The notes beneath the pieces were generated by a model. That model was not told the origin of the DNA. It saw only the letters and a program-made list of their open reading frames with translations, and ran no database searches. The position numbers and the translations under genes were made by a program. DNA of 64,000 bases. Origin: Marsupella aquatica. Taxonomy: Eukaryota; Marchantiophyta. Of this stretch, positions 23,272 through 36,700 are shown one piece after another. How positions within the stretch are numbered: position 1 is the stretch's first letter; each line of letters begins with the position of its first letter. The stretch spans positions 27,838,001 to 27,902,000 of the forward strand of contig OZ316891.1 of NCBI GenBank assembly GCA_973895155.1, in the 5' to 3' direction.

Positions 23272-23618
23272 TGTTGAGCATAGACGACAATCGCAACGGT
23301 AAGCACATGACACATCCAACTCTCAAGTAGTCGACACAAGAGATACGTGGTTCACCTCCTCGAGACTACGTACGTCCACAGGAACACACAAGAGAGCTTT
23401 ACTGAACTCTAAGCCCGTCGGCTATACCAAGTCTCTACAATGTAAGCTCTCCTCATCTCTCAAGTGGCTCCATAACAATGAGCCTAAGTTCCACTTATCC
23501 AAGCAAACACCGTTTGGCATATAGTGTGCATCCTAGTTAACTTAACCATGTCTCCGACTATGGTTAGTCTAACTATGGTTACATATCATAACCCTAGACC
23601 TTGAGTAAATACCTAACA
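23272..23618 (-). mobile_element. solo copia LTR
   Basis: A 347-bp LTR of the same family as copy 1, same orientation, starting TGTTGAGCATAG and ending ATACCTAACA. It is flanked by a perfect 5-bp duplication GTACT (23267-23271 and 23619-23623). With no internal region this is a solo LTR left by recombination between the two LTRs of a former full element. Confidence 0.93.
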
Positions 23619-25251
23619 GTACTTTCGAGGATCACAATAGAGAAAGCAGGGTGGACTATACTACTAGGAATGATCAATTTGACAAGCTTCAATCAAATCC
23701 CAATATCCTAAAGATTCTGCTAGAGTTGCATACTTTTCTTGATTGCAAGAGTTAAAGCAGGGTCCACTACAGTAGAAAAGATCAAGTGAACAGCCTTCAA
23801 CCAGTTCCCCACCACATTGGAGATCCAGATGGAGATCCTGATGGGGATCCAGGATCTGGTAGTTCTTTGAAATTAAGGCCCGCCACTTTCTTGGAAGGGC
23901 TCACTGTCATTTAGAAGTGTTGATTAAAATAAAAATAACTACCAGATATGATACAAAAAGGCCCACCAAGACACCCTACACTAATTGCACTTTTCTTACC
24001 TATGATGATGTTAATAAAGCTTGTCAACTTGTGTGCCTTGAAATGAAGTATAAACAGCCATTGTCAACCAAGTTTGGAAAGGACAAAATAGTGCAGTTGT
24101 AGAGTTATCCTAGGTAATGTGACCAGAGTTTCATGAATCAATCTGTGTGGGTGTCAAAATTTAGTGTGATGATCAGCCTTCATCAAACCTCTTTCTTTGA
24201 CATATAAGTCTTTTGTCTTATTATTTTCTACTTCTTACCTGGAGTGTCAAAGTATGGAAAGAGAAAATCAAGCGTCAAAGCAGAGCGAGATCTCAACACG
24301 CCAACCTATCTCAAGGTAGGTTTAAGGAAAGTTTGCCTGGGCAGCCAGTAGGAGGGCTTGGAAGGAGATGGATCCACATAACCTCAAGGATGAACAAGAA
24401 CTCTACACCAAGTGTGGAATGCCCAGCTGCATATCATCCATTTTTTCACCAGAAAAAGTTATTCTAGTGCACAAGAGACTGATGAAAATTTGTGACCAGT
24501 ACTCTTTACTCCAGTTTATTCAATTCAGAGATTAGGTGGGTCTGACATGGGCGTGACCAAGGTGAATCCATTGATAAGGTAAAACGATGTAACTGTGAAA
24601 TATGCAACACCAGTGCAACAAGTCTTACTTTTCTTGTACCACAGAGGAGGGCCAAAATACACATTAAAAGCTCAAAACATTCTGACATTGGTTTTGTTCT
24701 TGTTTTTGGAAGGGGTTGGGGGGGGCAGTTGTGGTATCTAGGATAGTAGGAGCTTGACGGAGAGTCCAATTATCCTCCTTTTACAATCTGTTTCCTGAAG
24801 TGTGCATTGAGTCAAATCAATTAGGTAAGCTTGCTACAGCACGATTGTCACAGGATTGCTGGATGCTTTGGATGTTGATTAGTTTGTGCTTGAATACAAT
24901 GTTGCAGCTAATTATACTTATCCACCAATGACTGCAACATTGTATATTTGAATACTTGAATACTTAATATCAATGTTTGAAGACCTCAACAATATATAAT
25001 ATGTATTGTATTGCAGCTTCAAAATATGATGGTGAATACAGATTTCAAATTTTGTCTTATATAGAATTTTTTGTGTCATGTATCTTTATTTCAATGTGCC
25101 TTATCAAGGGGCATCATTTGTATCATTTAGATTTTTAATTAAATTTTGGACCCCTTTAATTTTTGGTATCCTAGAGTATTTTGAACTTATTTTGGCAGCC
25201 CTCCTAATTTTTAAATTTCTTGTTAGATTAACAGTGTGTGTCAAAACCAAT
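23619..25251. other. gene-free stretch between the two solo LTRs
   Basis: No gene is recognised. The right end (about 25070-25205) is an inverted copy of the dispersed AT-rich repeat at 14750-14890, immediately beside the second solo LTR. The rest is unique-looking AT-rich sequence. Confidence 0.45.
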
Positions 25252-25596
25252 TGTTATGAATTACTCTTAGGTCTAGAGTCACGATTGCACCGTAGTTAAG
25301 GCTAACCTTAGCCGTAGACTTGGTTAGGTTAGTCATGCTGTGCACACTCTATAACCAAACGGTGTTTGCTTGGAGAGTAGGGACTCAGGCTCATTGTTAC
25401 GGAGCCAGTTGAGAGATAGGGAGAGCTTGTGCTGTGGATGCTTGGTATGGCCGGTCGGCCTAGAGTGCAGTAAAGCTCTTGTGTGTTCCCGTGGACGTAG
25501 CCTCATGTGGAGGTGAACCACGTATCTCTGTGTGTCGACTATTGTGCGTTGGATGGTTCATGGGCTTGCCGTTGCGATCGTCGTCTATGCTCAACA
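25252..25596 (+). mobile_element. solo copia LTR
   Basis: A 345-bp LTR of the same family in the opposite orientation, starting TGTTATGAATTAC and ending TATGCTCAACA. It is flanked by a perfect 5-bp duplication CCAAT (25247-25251 and 25597-25601). It is more diverged from copy 1 than the 23272 LTR over the first 100 bp, indicating an older insertion. Confidence 0.92.
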
Positions 25597-25601
25597 CCAA
25601 T

Positions 25602-28600
25602 GGCTCTAATTTGACCACTTGAACAAAGTTTCAAGTAATCTCATAAGTGAGAGAATTGATTCTAAATAACCTGAACACCTAATGTCTTAAGTTCCCCTCA
25701 TGGCTTTCTTTCCCGAGTTTATGGTTATTATTGATTTGAGTGTTTAACAAAGTGCAGATCTTAGCACCTTTGTGTCATAGAATTGAACTTGACTGTACTT
25801 TTCATTGGTCACTATGTGATTTTCCTTGCATCTGCTCTACTTATACTATTTTGTCCCACTCACTCTCGTAATATGTATCATAGTCCTTCTACTCTCATAT
25901 TTTATCCACTCACAGATCACTAGTACAAGACAAAAAATCAGGCATGTTCTATACTATATATAGCAGTGGATGACAAGAATATAGAAGGATGTGGAATGGT
26001 TGGATAAGAACAAAAGGAAAATAGGATTGGGAGGGGGTGACAACTATTTACCTTGTTAACCCTACACCAAAAAATCTTTGGAAGGGCAAGCATAAATTTT
26101 AGGGTTGCTTTTACCCTTCCATATGATTTTAGGTGACCTATCTCACATGATGATCCAATCATGGTGCAAATAGCTGTCTTTAGGAGACCTGCAAAACATT
26201 GCACAGTATAAAGTGATGTCAGTCAAAATTGTTGTTTACAATGCTCATGACTGCAATGAGGTCTTATTGTGGTTGTAGGTTACTAAGGGACCATAACCCA
26301 CTGTCCAGTTAGCTATTGTGTAATCTTTTGGGAGCTACAGAAAGTTAGAACGATTAACTACAAACATAAGGAAGTTCAATGCACATCTTACTACTAGAAA
26401 CAAGTACATTAGACTCTCTCTAAGTGCATTAAACTCAAATATTATGGTTCCTTTGTATAAATGGTCACACTTTTGGGACTGAAAAGTTGCTGGGGCTATC
26501 TGAGAGGTATGGTTACAAGTTGTGGTCTATTTGAGAATCAGAATTTTCTTTGACTGTATTTACTTGTTTATTTTCCAGAAAAATTCAAATTTATATTTAA
26601 TCACCAGGCAAAACAATTAGCTTGGTTCTGGTGAGTGGGTTTGTCTTCAGACATACAGAAACAAAATTGTTGAGTCTTTAGTCCTTCACTAGCTGAATGC
26701 ATGTGCTGCTCCACACCCCCTGGCACTAGTCATCATTGCAGAAAGTATTGTCAAAGCACTAGTATTGCCCCCGCAGCGGCTAGCTCCCCTAGAGGACGTT
26801 CCAGTCCCACTTGCCGATTTAGTTTTTGACACTTGATGTGGACCGTTCGCTTTTTGCCACATTTGCTAGGAATGATGAGGACCTTGGTCCGTTTGGGTTA
26901 GTTTTAGTTCCTCTTTCTTGGTTTTTAGGGGTTCCCTATTGCTCTCTTCCTTTACGTTTGGTTTGCATTGTCCACTTGGACCCTCCTTTGTTTGTTCTTT
27001 TGTACTCTGTCTGGTCCTTTTCTATAAAAAGTTTGTATATTTCCTGTCACTAGTGTATTGAAACAAAAGTGAAAAGACTGTTTGATCCTCATGGCATGGA
27101 GACTATTTCGTGAGACTACAAGTCCAATCAGTGTAGTGAGATTTTTTGTGGGAGGCCAACCATATGGGGCCATTTTCCCAAAGGCTGACTAAATGGGTAG
27201 GGGAATCCATTTTATGGCCCGGGGTTTTGTTTCCCGGGTGAGAAAAAACAAGATCCTTCAATTATTAGATTAAATTAACACAGACAAATTTTGTTTGATG
27301 GTTGCCCAAGAGATAAATTAGCTTGTTGGGGCAAGAAGACATGTGTATTCACGTGTACTTGAAAAATGCTATAGTAATGCAAGGAGATTATTACAAGAAC
27401 AATGCACATTAATCAATCAAACACGATAATACTCTGTCCCTCCAAAAATCATTGTTGTGTTTTAACAAATTAGAAAAGAGAGAGCCAATCCTGGCCCGTC
27501 ATAAACTCCTCCTATCTCAAATATTTTTCCATGCTACCTCTGCTTGACCAAAATGAAAATACAAAACTCTGATAATTTGATTTAATTTGAAATTCAAAAT
27601 TGGGAAAACTTTGAATAAATATAGCAAACAAATCATCTTTCTCTATTCATAAAAAATCAAAAACAAAACAAAACAAAAAACATTCAGTCCGATTGCACGA
27701 CCATACTCGGACTTTATGACGTTGAGGCCGTTGTCACCCAAGAAAAACATGTTGAGCAACAACCCCTTGCTCTCACCTCTGCCCTCCCCAAACAAGACCA
27801 CTCCACAACAGCAATAGTGACCAAAATGATAAAATTCCTGCAACAACAATCACTAAGCCAAAATGATGACATGACATTTTTGCAACCACAATCTATGATA
27901 AATACTCCCATGAATTTTTTACTGTGGTCATCTCTAAAATTTTGATGTTTGTCATGCCAAATGAAAATTGGGAATCAAAGTAACAGGGGAGGGGAGGTTT
28001 GATTGAGGCGGAAAACAATTCTCCTTGATCCTGGCCCTTCCCACCTCCCACACATATACTCCCTCCCCCCTCCCCCTCCCATGCCCGCACCCATGCAAGT
28101 ATGGTACTTCTTCACTGCAATGAATAAGATTCCATCATGTTTGTTCTCTGCAGTTTTCAATGTTGGCTATGCTTGCTGTCATTTTGTACATTGTAATCTT
28201 TTTGGCACAAATCTATTATGTAATAAACTACATTTTTGCATAACAACGTCTTTTATGCAATGATCATGTCTTTTATGCAATGAAACCCTAAACACAACAA
28301 CCTCATTTGTGGAATGACTTCTTTTATGCAACAACTTATTTTACACAACACCTTCTCTTACACAACAATAATTTTTTTCTCCAATACATCTTTTGCACAA
28401 CATTATGATCATCTCTGCAACTACATTTTATGTCTTGTGCACAACAACAACTTTTTAGCAATGACATCTTTTATGCTACAACATCTTCTCTGCACTGCAT
28501 AGGTATTTCAGCTATTAAGTTCATTATATGTAGTAGGACCCTCAAATTAAAGCTGAATTGAGTTGCCCTTCTTAAAAAATGTTCAAATCTCCTTCTGAAA

Positions 28601-28680
28601 AACATCTGTCACCTAAATACAAAGCTCAAATGGACCAAGAGGTTGTCCATGCCCAACCCCATGGACAGCATAAACTCATA
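25602..28680. other. gene-free AT-rich stretch
   Basis: No convincing coding region on either strand. 27400-27900 and 28200-28500 are low-complexity: A/C-rich CAACAACA and TTTTATGCAACAAC words. No structural RNA or transposon end recognised. Confidence 0.45.
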
Positions 28681-28689
28681 AGCTAGTTA

Positions 28690-29340
28690 ACACCAAAAGG
28701 AACAGAGATGGTAGTTACTTGACTTTTTTGAAGGACACCTTGAGTAGTTTACTCTGGGGAAGGAATAAATACGGGAATTAAAAGTTACCCAACCGATGCC
28801 CGTAGTAGTTTGGGCATGAGCAGCAAAATACAGTACTACTTTTGGGAAAGGATGTACACCTACTAAGTAGTTCACTTAAATTGGGAAGGATACTTCACTT
28901 TTCTTAAAAAGGACACCTTGAGTAATTCACTGGGGAAGGAAGGCCCAAGTAGTTTGGGCCTGAGGGCAGATTACCACTTTTGCGAAGGGCGTTTCACTTA
29001 GTTTTGTGAAGGATACCTAGGTAGTTTACTGTTGGGAAGGATGATTGAACACTTTTGTAGGTTGGTTTGAGTAGAAAATTGTCCTTTTTGAGAAGAATCC
29101 TCCACTTTTGAATAAAAACAGTCTGAGTAGTTTGGGCATGAACAGAAAATTACCACTTTAGGAATGACACTTCACTTTTGTGAAAGACACCATGAGTAGT
29201 TCACTTTAAGGAAGGACCTGTTGACTAGTATGGGCCTGACTAGCAAATTACCACTTGTGGGAAGGACACTACTTTTTGACAACACCTTGAGTAGTTCACT
29301 TTTGAGGAGGATATTTCGCTTTTTTTGTGTAGGACACCCG
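28690..29340. repeat. degenerate tandem repeat
   Basis: Irregular repetition of AAGGACACCTTGAGTAGTTCAC, ATTACCACTTTTGG and TAGTTTGGGCMTGA words, spaced about 50-110 bp apart, occupies this stretch. Copies are heavily diverged and no consistent single unit length is visible. Confidence 0.6.
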
Positions 29341-29756
29341 ACCTTGCATGCTACACGTGTGTGTATATGTAAGCATTCACATTTTTTTAGCACAATTTTT
29401 CCAACCCTAGTCTAATGTAAGAGGTGTTTTCACTCTAATGCCATGTTTCTCATGTTCAACCCATTCACTATAACCCTATAACATTTTCAGGCTTATGATT
29501 ACTAGATCTGTATATGGGGGTATTTTAATTAGTTAGTTGGTAGATTTTTAAGAGTGCAATTTCAATTGTGGTGGTGTTAAAGGTGATTTCATTTCCAGTC
29601 TGGAGGAATATAATTCATTAAGGGTTGGGGTTGCAACACTTAGTAAAACTTTCTAGGATTGTTGTCTTTCATGTTTACACCTAGCCACAGACTCTACTAG
29701 CTAGAAAGTAAAAATCTACTAGCCCTAAAATCTACTAGCCCTAAAAGTAAAAAGTG

Positions 29757-30470
29757 GCTTTTATTCAAACATAGCGTCGGATTTAATACAACGCCCGGGC
29801 GCTGTGTTTGAGTTTGGCGTTGTGTTCAAAGTTGGCACATAATTTCAAAGTTGGCGCAACACAGTGTTGGCGTTGGCTCTATGTGAGATCGTATTTTGGT
29901 AGATAGTGTGCATTCAAAACTGAACAAATGAAGTAGGCAGTCCACAGTTTTCGCAGCATGTAACAAAAATTTATCAAGCAAAAGCTCAGAACACGTAGTT
30001 GACAACTTGTCCAAGTCTCCTTGGTTATGTGATTTTATTGTGCTGTTAGACATATTTTTATTGTTTGAGGCAACCAAAAAATTGTCTTATGGTATGGCAT
30101 GCACTAAGTTGACAATAGTGATGCTCTGGAACATTTCTTAGGATATTGTTGTTTGTCATAAATTTATGGTAGTTATGATTTGCAAGGTCTGTTCTCTTAC
30201 CTTCCCTCGTGTAATTACAGCATTTGAATTACCTACACATTCACAATACATTAATCTTTTAACCTTGTACACAACGGCCTAAACTCAAACACAACCTCAA
30301 ACTCAAACACAACGCTATTTTTGAACACAACGCCATTCTTGAACACAGCGACACTCGTGAAAAAAATCCAAAACCATGTCAAAAAATTTGAACACAATGC
30401 CTAAGGCGCTATATTTGAATATAGCGCCCCTTGGCCCACTATTCAAATATATCGCCCGGGCGTTGTGTTG
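29757..30470. repeat. inverted-repeat-bounded segment with CGCCCGGGCG at both ends
   Basis: The ends carry the palindrome CGCCCGGGCG (29792-29801 and 30453-30462). Each sits in similar inverted contexts (ATACAACG-palindrome-CTGTGTTTGAG on the left; its inverted counterpart on the right). The words AACACAACGCC and CAAACACAACG recur inside near both ends. It may be a non-autonomous foldback-type element. No target duplication was identified. Confidence 0.4.
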
Positions 30471-30479
30471 GGGGAAAAT

Positions 30480-32760
30480 AGTAGCATCTTCTCATTCACT
30501 CAAGGTGACATGGTCACCCTGACTGAAAAGCAAAAACCTCAAAACCACCCTGAGTTTCATTTGACTATGACTGCTGGTCAAATGAAACTAAAAAAAAGAT
30601 GTTTGTTTCCAGTGAGAAGAAGATGCATGTGCACGTTCAGTCTGCCTTGTACCTCACGTTTGCAACAGAGTTTCCAAACAAGGGGAAACCCCTCTAGACT
30701 GAAAACCAGCCAGAACGTCTTGAAACAATGAAGGTTTTAACTCATTCCATGAGCTTCATTCCAGCTCTTCAAGGAATCATCAGCTGGATGTCGAAGCAAC
30801 ACTTTTTTCTTGGGGAATCTTTGCTTAAAATTTTCTATAAAAAGCTATGCCATTCAATTCCAAGGGAATTTTTTGAAAATTTTCCCCTCAATCCCCGAAA
30901 TTCTTATTTAGGTAGGACACCAGATCTAACTGTCTTTCTTGGGGTCTTTTCCTTTCTTCTCCCTTTATTGGATTCTTTTGCCCGTTGGATCCTGTCTCCC
31001 AGTCTGGCCTTTCTGTCTGTGGACATTGTGTTATATATTGTAAGTAGAGAGAGTGAACAACCCCTTCAGTCTATGCCACTTTTTTTGACATAAAATACTT
31101 CTTAAGAAAGGAGAGAATTCATCACTCACACTCCGTTCCCAAAACGAGTAAAAATGACTCTGAGTCGTTAGATTGGACGAGAGTTTGGATGGGACTCCAA
31201 AATGCTGTTCATATGAAAATTAAACTTGTAGCTCTAGAAATACATAATTTAATTAAAACATATACGTTTCTTGGGATCTTAGAAATCTTATTCAAGCAGA
31301 AAGTTTGAAATGGTGATCACATCCGGTTAATAGCTTCTAGATCTCTATCAAAACTCTTAAAATTTGGATGGGATACCAATATAATTAAAAAAAATAAAGT
31401 CACATCCAGGCTAACAGCTTAGATCTCGATCAAAACTTTTGAATTTGGATGGGATACCAAATATAATTTTTGGAATAACGTTTTAATGATATTTAATGCA
31501 ATATTTAAATTGGTGCTCCGTGAGCAAATGGGGAAATTGGCACGTGTTAACAACATTAACTGCCTCAATATTGGGTTCGTTAGGACTAGGAATGAAAGCA
31601 CAAGTCTGAAAGAACAATTTCACACGGAAGTCTGTAGGAAAAGAGGTTGGCACGTTTGATATGGAAGATGAGGAGTCGTGCTCACTCAGTAATGATGTTC
31701 AGGCATAGTACCAAAAAAACCCAAAAGGGCTTGACAGGTAATAATTGATTCAGTTGGTGAGGATGACATCCAAGGTGAAACGATTGAATGATGTCAATAC
31801 CTTTTTCCTCTTCTAAGGTCCACATCCATAGTTGTGGGGTGCACTTGCAGATCAGAAGGTTCTATGTTTCAGTCTGTCCAAGTAGTTTTTTGCTGAGGGG
31901 CAATGTGTGGTCCTCTTGTACCACTTTCAAGCAGATCAGAAGGTTCTATATTTTGAATCTGTCATCGTGATTGTTTTTGTTGATGGGGATGTGTGGTCCT
32001 CTTTCTTGTACCACTTTCAAACTGGATTTGGGGTTATCTTCAAGCTAAAGGGGGCTGTCTTCAAATTGGTAGAAAAACACAATCAAAAATGTACAAGGGG
32101 TCAATGTTCAATTTCACATGCATCCTTCACAGGAAGAAAATGAAATTAAACAATGATAACAGTAAAACAGCCCTCATCAGCTGATTCATCATAGAGCACT
32201 TTCATTATAGAATCCATACTTAATCTTTGACGAATAAGAAACACATGTCGGCTTGTAATCACATTCACTGTTTGGATCACTTTTAGACAGAGAAGTAGCC
32301 CTTTCGCACAAATTACTCTCCTGAAAACGAACCATACATTAAATGGTCTGCAGCCGATCTATTTTGCCTACAGGGTAACTACTTTTGCATTGACAACCTT
32401 AACAAACAGATAAAGATCTGAGGTAATCAAAGCCTTCCGAATATATGATCTCCCCGCTACCCAAATTGAACATACATAGGGTAAGCTTCATATCCCATAA
32501 ATTAACGGAGACTGCAGGTCCCTAACCGTATACAGATCCCCTACCTAGACCCAGGTTGTTATGCGTAATTTATCTGGCTGTAAATTCTGGGGCACAAGAT
32601 ATCCAGAATGGCATAGAAATGGCTACCCACAACTACAGCACTTTACTAAGAAATGGCCCCCCACTGTTGTAAGACCAGTCTAATAAGGATAGTTCTTCCT
32701 GGGAGCGACACCTCCCATACCGAACGGACCGGTAGGTAGTAAGATAGGGCCCGGCGGCAG
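30480..32760. other. gene-free stretch with short tandem duplications
   Basis: A 121-codon frame at 30728-31093 has no recognisable domain. 31316-31460 contains a tandem duplication of a segment with ATCAAAACTYTTRAATTTGGATGGG. 31840-32040 contains a ~120-bp duplication with CAGATCAGAAGGTTCTAT and GTGTGGTCCTCTTGTACC. No other feature is recognised. Confidence 0.4.
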
Positions 32761-32989
32761 GGTGAAAGGCCCTGCCCCTACAGGCAAAGCGAAGAAGCCG
32801 CGGGGGGGCGGGTGATGGACGATCGACGATCGACGATCAGAGCGAGAGACGAGAGACGTCTGAACGAAACACAGAGCCCAATTCCCCCGCCTTCAAATGT
32901 CGAGCTCCTTCCTCGTCTAGTGCACCACATCCTAAGACGACGAGAGCACGAAATCCTACGAAGTCTGCCTCGTGAGCAGAGCTGGCATT

Positions 32990-33725
32990 GCAATCCTAAC
33001 AAGGAAGCAATTGCTCTTCGAACCGCGAGGAGGCGGAGGCGGTGGCGGAGGAGAAGGTCCAATTCCTTGCGTTCAAATAATATTATGTTGCACTCCTTGC
33101 CTGCTCTGTCCGTGCGCGCGAATTGCTCACGAGAATAGCAGCAGCAGCAGCAGCAGCAGCGAGAGGCTAGTTAAGGAAGCAAGTTTTCTACGAACGAGAA
33201 CGAGAACGAGAACGAGGAGGAGGAGGAGGAGGAGGAGGAGAATCGGCTAAAGAAACATTTCTGCTACGAGCGGAGAGGAGAAGGAGGAGCAGGAGGAATC
33301 CTTGCATTCAAATAATGTTGCACTCCTTGTCTGCTTCGTCCGTGTGCGCGAATTGCTGAGACGCGTCCTTCTGAATGCAGAAGCAACAGCAGCAGCGATA
33401 GGCTAATTAAGGAAGCAAATTTTGTACGAACGAAGAGGAGGAGGAGGAGGAGAATCGGCTAAAGAAGAATTTCTGCTACGAACGGAGAGGAGAAGGAGGA
33501 GCAGAAGGAGAAGGTCCAATTCCTTGCGTGCTTCGTCCACGCGCGCGAATTGCTGTCTACCTCCTCGTGCGATTAGCAATACCAGCAGCAGCAGCGATAG
33601 ACTACGGAAACAATTGAACAAAGAGAGGAGGAGGAGGAGGAGGAGGAGAAATTGGCTGAGGAAGTAATTCATCTACGACCGAGGAGGTGCAACAGGAGGA
33701 CAAATTGGCTAAGGAAGCAATCCTT
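32990..33725. repeat. purine-rich tandem repeat upstream of the MAPDA gene
   Basis: A unit of about 200 bp is repeated three to four times. It comprises a (GAG)n/(GGA)n tract, AATCGGCTAAAGAA, AAGGTCCAATTCCTTGCG, TGTCCGTGCGCGCGAATTGCT and an (AGC)n tract. Unit lengths vary mainly through the trinucleotide runs. It ends about 35 bp before the MAPDA start codon and so may form promoter or 5' UTR. The Arg/Glu-rich and Leu-rich ORFs here follow from the trinucleotide runs and are not supported as genes. Confidence 0.7.
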
Positions 33726-33760
33726 CGACTAACGAGTTGGAGGGGAGGACGACACATATA

Positions 33761-36700
33761 ATGTCTCCAATGCTGCAGAGGTTGTGTGAGGAGGCTGGTG
33801 AGGAGACTGCTCGATGGAAGGCCATTCCGAAAATAGAGCTTCACGCTCACCTCCACGGCTGTGTTCGGCCTTCGACCCTTTGGTGAGTGAAATCTTTACA
33901 AGTGATACGAGAGAGTGATGAATTCTCGACTGTTCTGTAGCAATCGGTTCCAAGACTTTCGCCACTGATACAGGCGGGTGTAGTGGACGATAGCCCTGAC
34001 TTGTCGCAGCTTTGAGTCGGTCAATGTTGTGTGTTTCTTGGATGGTATATGGACTTCGTCGGGTATTCTGGTTGCTTCAAGCTTAGCGAGGGAATCTTGT
34101 TGATTTGAATCAAGTTTGTGGAATTGTAGGCACTGTCGTGGATGGCAGAGTCCCGGCAGAATGTGGTCCGCATCCAGTGACTGACCAGTGGTAACTGTCT
34201 TCGCATAAATTGGCACAGCGAATTAGCTTCGAAGCAGGGAAGGACTGGCACTACAGCGGTCGACGATATTGTTCACAAAATATGTGAAGGTAGTAAGGCG
34301 CGCGTAACTTTTGAAACCTGGGTACCTGGACAGATTCTTCCGTTAGAAGAGTCACATTCGTCTCATCTGTACGTTAGTTGTGTGCCCGTGCCGATCTGTG
34401 GAGTCTCCTTTGCATTTATGAGAGCTAACTTTGTCTGGAATGTCCGGAATGGAGTGAAGCGATGCTGATTGACATGCCTTTTAAAGTTTGGCTTGTGGTT
34501 GGCGGACTCGATTTATCTATCCTGCTCTTCGTTTTAGGTACTGGCTCTTAGTGCATGGAGGCGTGGTGACACTTTTATTTAGACAATTTCGTTTCTCTCC
34601 GATCCGATCGCTACCAATTACCAAACCAGATCAATAGCGATTGCCGTTCTCCCAGTTGCAAAGGTTTAACCATGAAAATGCCATTGCTGAGGTCGTGTAT
34701 GACTTTACTCTCGCGCTTTGTCATTGACAAGATTTTCCTAGACGCTGGACGTGGCTAAGCGATTCCAGTAGAATTATAATGGACTTGTAATTTTTCATTC
34801 ATGGTACTCCCTTTTCAAATTGGCCCCCGAGTTTTACTATCTAAGCAGTGATGTTTCTTGAGAGTGCTCCGAGAATTGAAACTCGATTCGTTCTTTCTTG
34901 ACAAGGATTCAAATCAAACGCGTCTCTGGCGGACTGTTTCAGGCTATTTCCCTTGATCCACGGCCTTACGACTGACCACGCCATAGTCACAAGAATCACT
35001 AAAGAGGTTGGAAGATCTCACCGTTACTGTACATTAGTGTTTCCCTCTAGAGAACGATTCTCTCTTTTTGAACTACATGGCTCATTAAATCATTGAAACT
35101 GTGGATGATACTCAGGCAATCGAGGACTTCGTTGCGGACAATGTGGTCTATCTCGAGTTACGAACAACTCCGAAGGTGACTAAATTGAGCTCATTTGCAT
35201 TGCCTCGAGCCTCCAGATTACGTCTTCATGGGTTTCATATGTCTTACTTCAGACTCGTGTCGACGTTGCTGGCACTATTCGTCCAATTTCACGACGGTAC
35301 AACGTGATCCTGATTTTTGGCTGGCTCTCATCAACAGCGTAATGAAGCCCAGGGAATTAGTAAACGTTCCTACGTCGAAGCAGTTCTGGCTGGTTTTGAG
35401 TCTGCGGGGGTTTCCCCTTGTTCGAAAAGTGGGTTGCGAACGTCAGACGGACAAGCCAAACCGAGCGTGCACGTGCGGCTTCTTCTCAGCATCGATCGTC
35501 GAGAGAGTGCCGAAGAAGCAATGGATACGGTACCTACTACCAGCCTTTGCGTTTTTCATTTATCCAAAGAAATCATGGTTTTGCTCTAGTGCAAATCATC
35601 ACGCCTCTAGTATGAACATTATTTTAATGTAGTTTCTGGGGACGCGTCTAGCTGAAATATACTCACGGAGTTTAACTGACAGGTGCTCCTTGCTTGGGAG
35701 TTGAGAAACCGTGGTATCGTCGGGATTGATTTGAGCGGCAATCCTATGATCGGGCAGTGGTATGTGCGAGTTATGTCTTGCGTTCTGATTTCCCGCACAC
35801 AAGGCAGCCAGTAGTTACAATTTTCAAACAGTTTGTTGGTCGAAACAGATGATTCATTTTGATTGTCGCAATCTTTTCACCTATGTCTTTTCCTACCTTA
35901 AAACGATGCCGGCCTTGTTTTGAATTTGTTTTTGACAGGGAGACTTTCCTACCTGCTCTGAATTGGGCCAAGCAACACGGAATGCCTTTGACACTGCACT
36001 GTGGAGAAGTAAGTTGACAATGATCTCTACTCTGTATTCAACCAGGTACGCAGTACTCACGGACTAAACTAGGGACGACCTTGTCTACTTAAACAACAAA
36101 ATAATGCAGGTAAGGATCTATAACAGTCAAGGAAAAGGTTTCAGCGTTCGACTCCCTTAGGTAGGAAATCGGAGTACATACATTTGTGACGACAGATATT
36201 GAGAACGGAAATATAAAGGGGAAGACTTGGCTGCTCTCATGTGATTACCAGCGTTAACAGAGTGCTTCTTTCTCATACTCGCAGGTTTTCAACCCTGAGG
36301 AGGTCCGAGCAATGCTTGCTCTACAGCCGCAGAGAGTAGGTCATGTCTGCTGCCTGGACAAACCTGAGTGGAGTGCTTTACTAGCATCAAATATACCGGT
36401 AAACTTTCTACCTATGATTGATTCTGTGATTATCAGCTTTTTCAAATCCTGGGTCTCTGAAAGTATAGTGGGTAGTTGACTAAAGAAGATTAAAATTCTA
36501 GACATTGCTTCGTATTCATTTGGAGATATTGTTAGAGCGAGGCACTAGTATTGCATGCCGAATTATACGAAGCTAAGAAGAAGAGGGTGAGGTGAACCTC
36601 TCTTACTTGAGCAATTATTACGTTCGTTTCAAATTGCAGGTAGAGATTTGCCTGACTTCAAATGTACGCTCAAGGAGTGTGCGTTCCATATATGACCATC

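Noticed and set aside
30728-31093. 121-codon ORF with hydrophobic segments
   Set aside because: No recognisable domain, AT-rich surroundings and no support for a gene; kept only as a note.
32690-32800. GC-rich stretch that looked like a possible organellar rRNA fragment
   Set aside because: No match to remembered conserved 5S, 16S or 23S segments; left unassigned.
32812-33667. Arg/Glu-rich and poly-Leu ORFs upstream of MAPDA
   Set aside because: Produced by GAG/AGC trinucleotide runs on both strands; no start or domain evidence.
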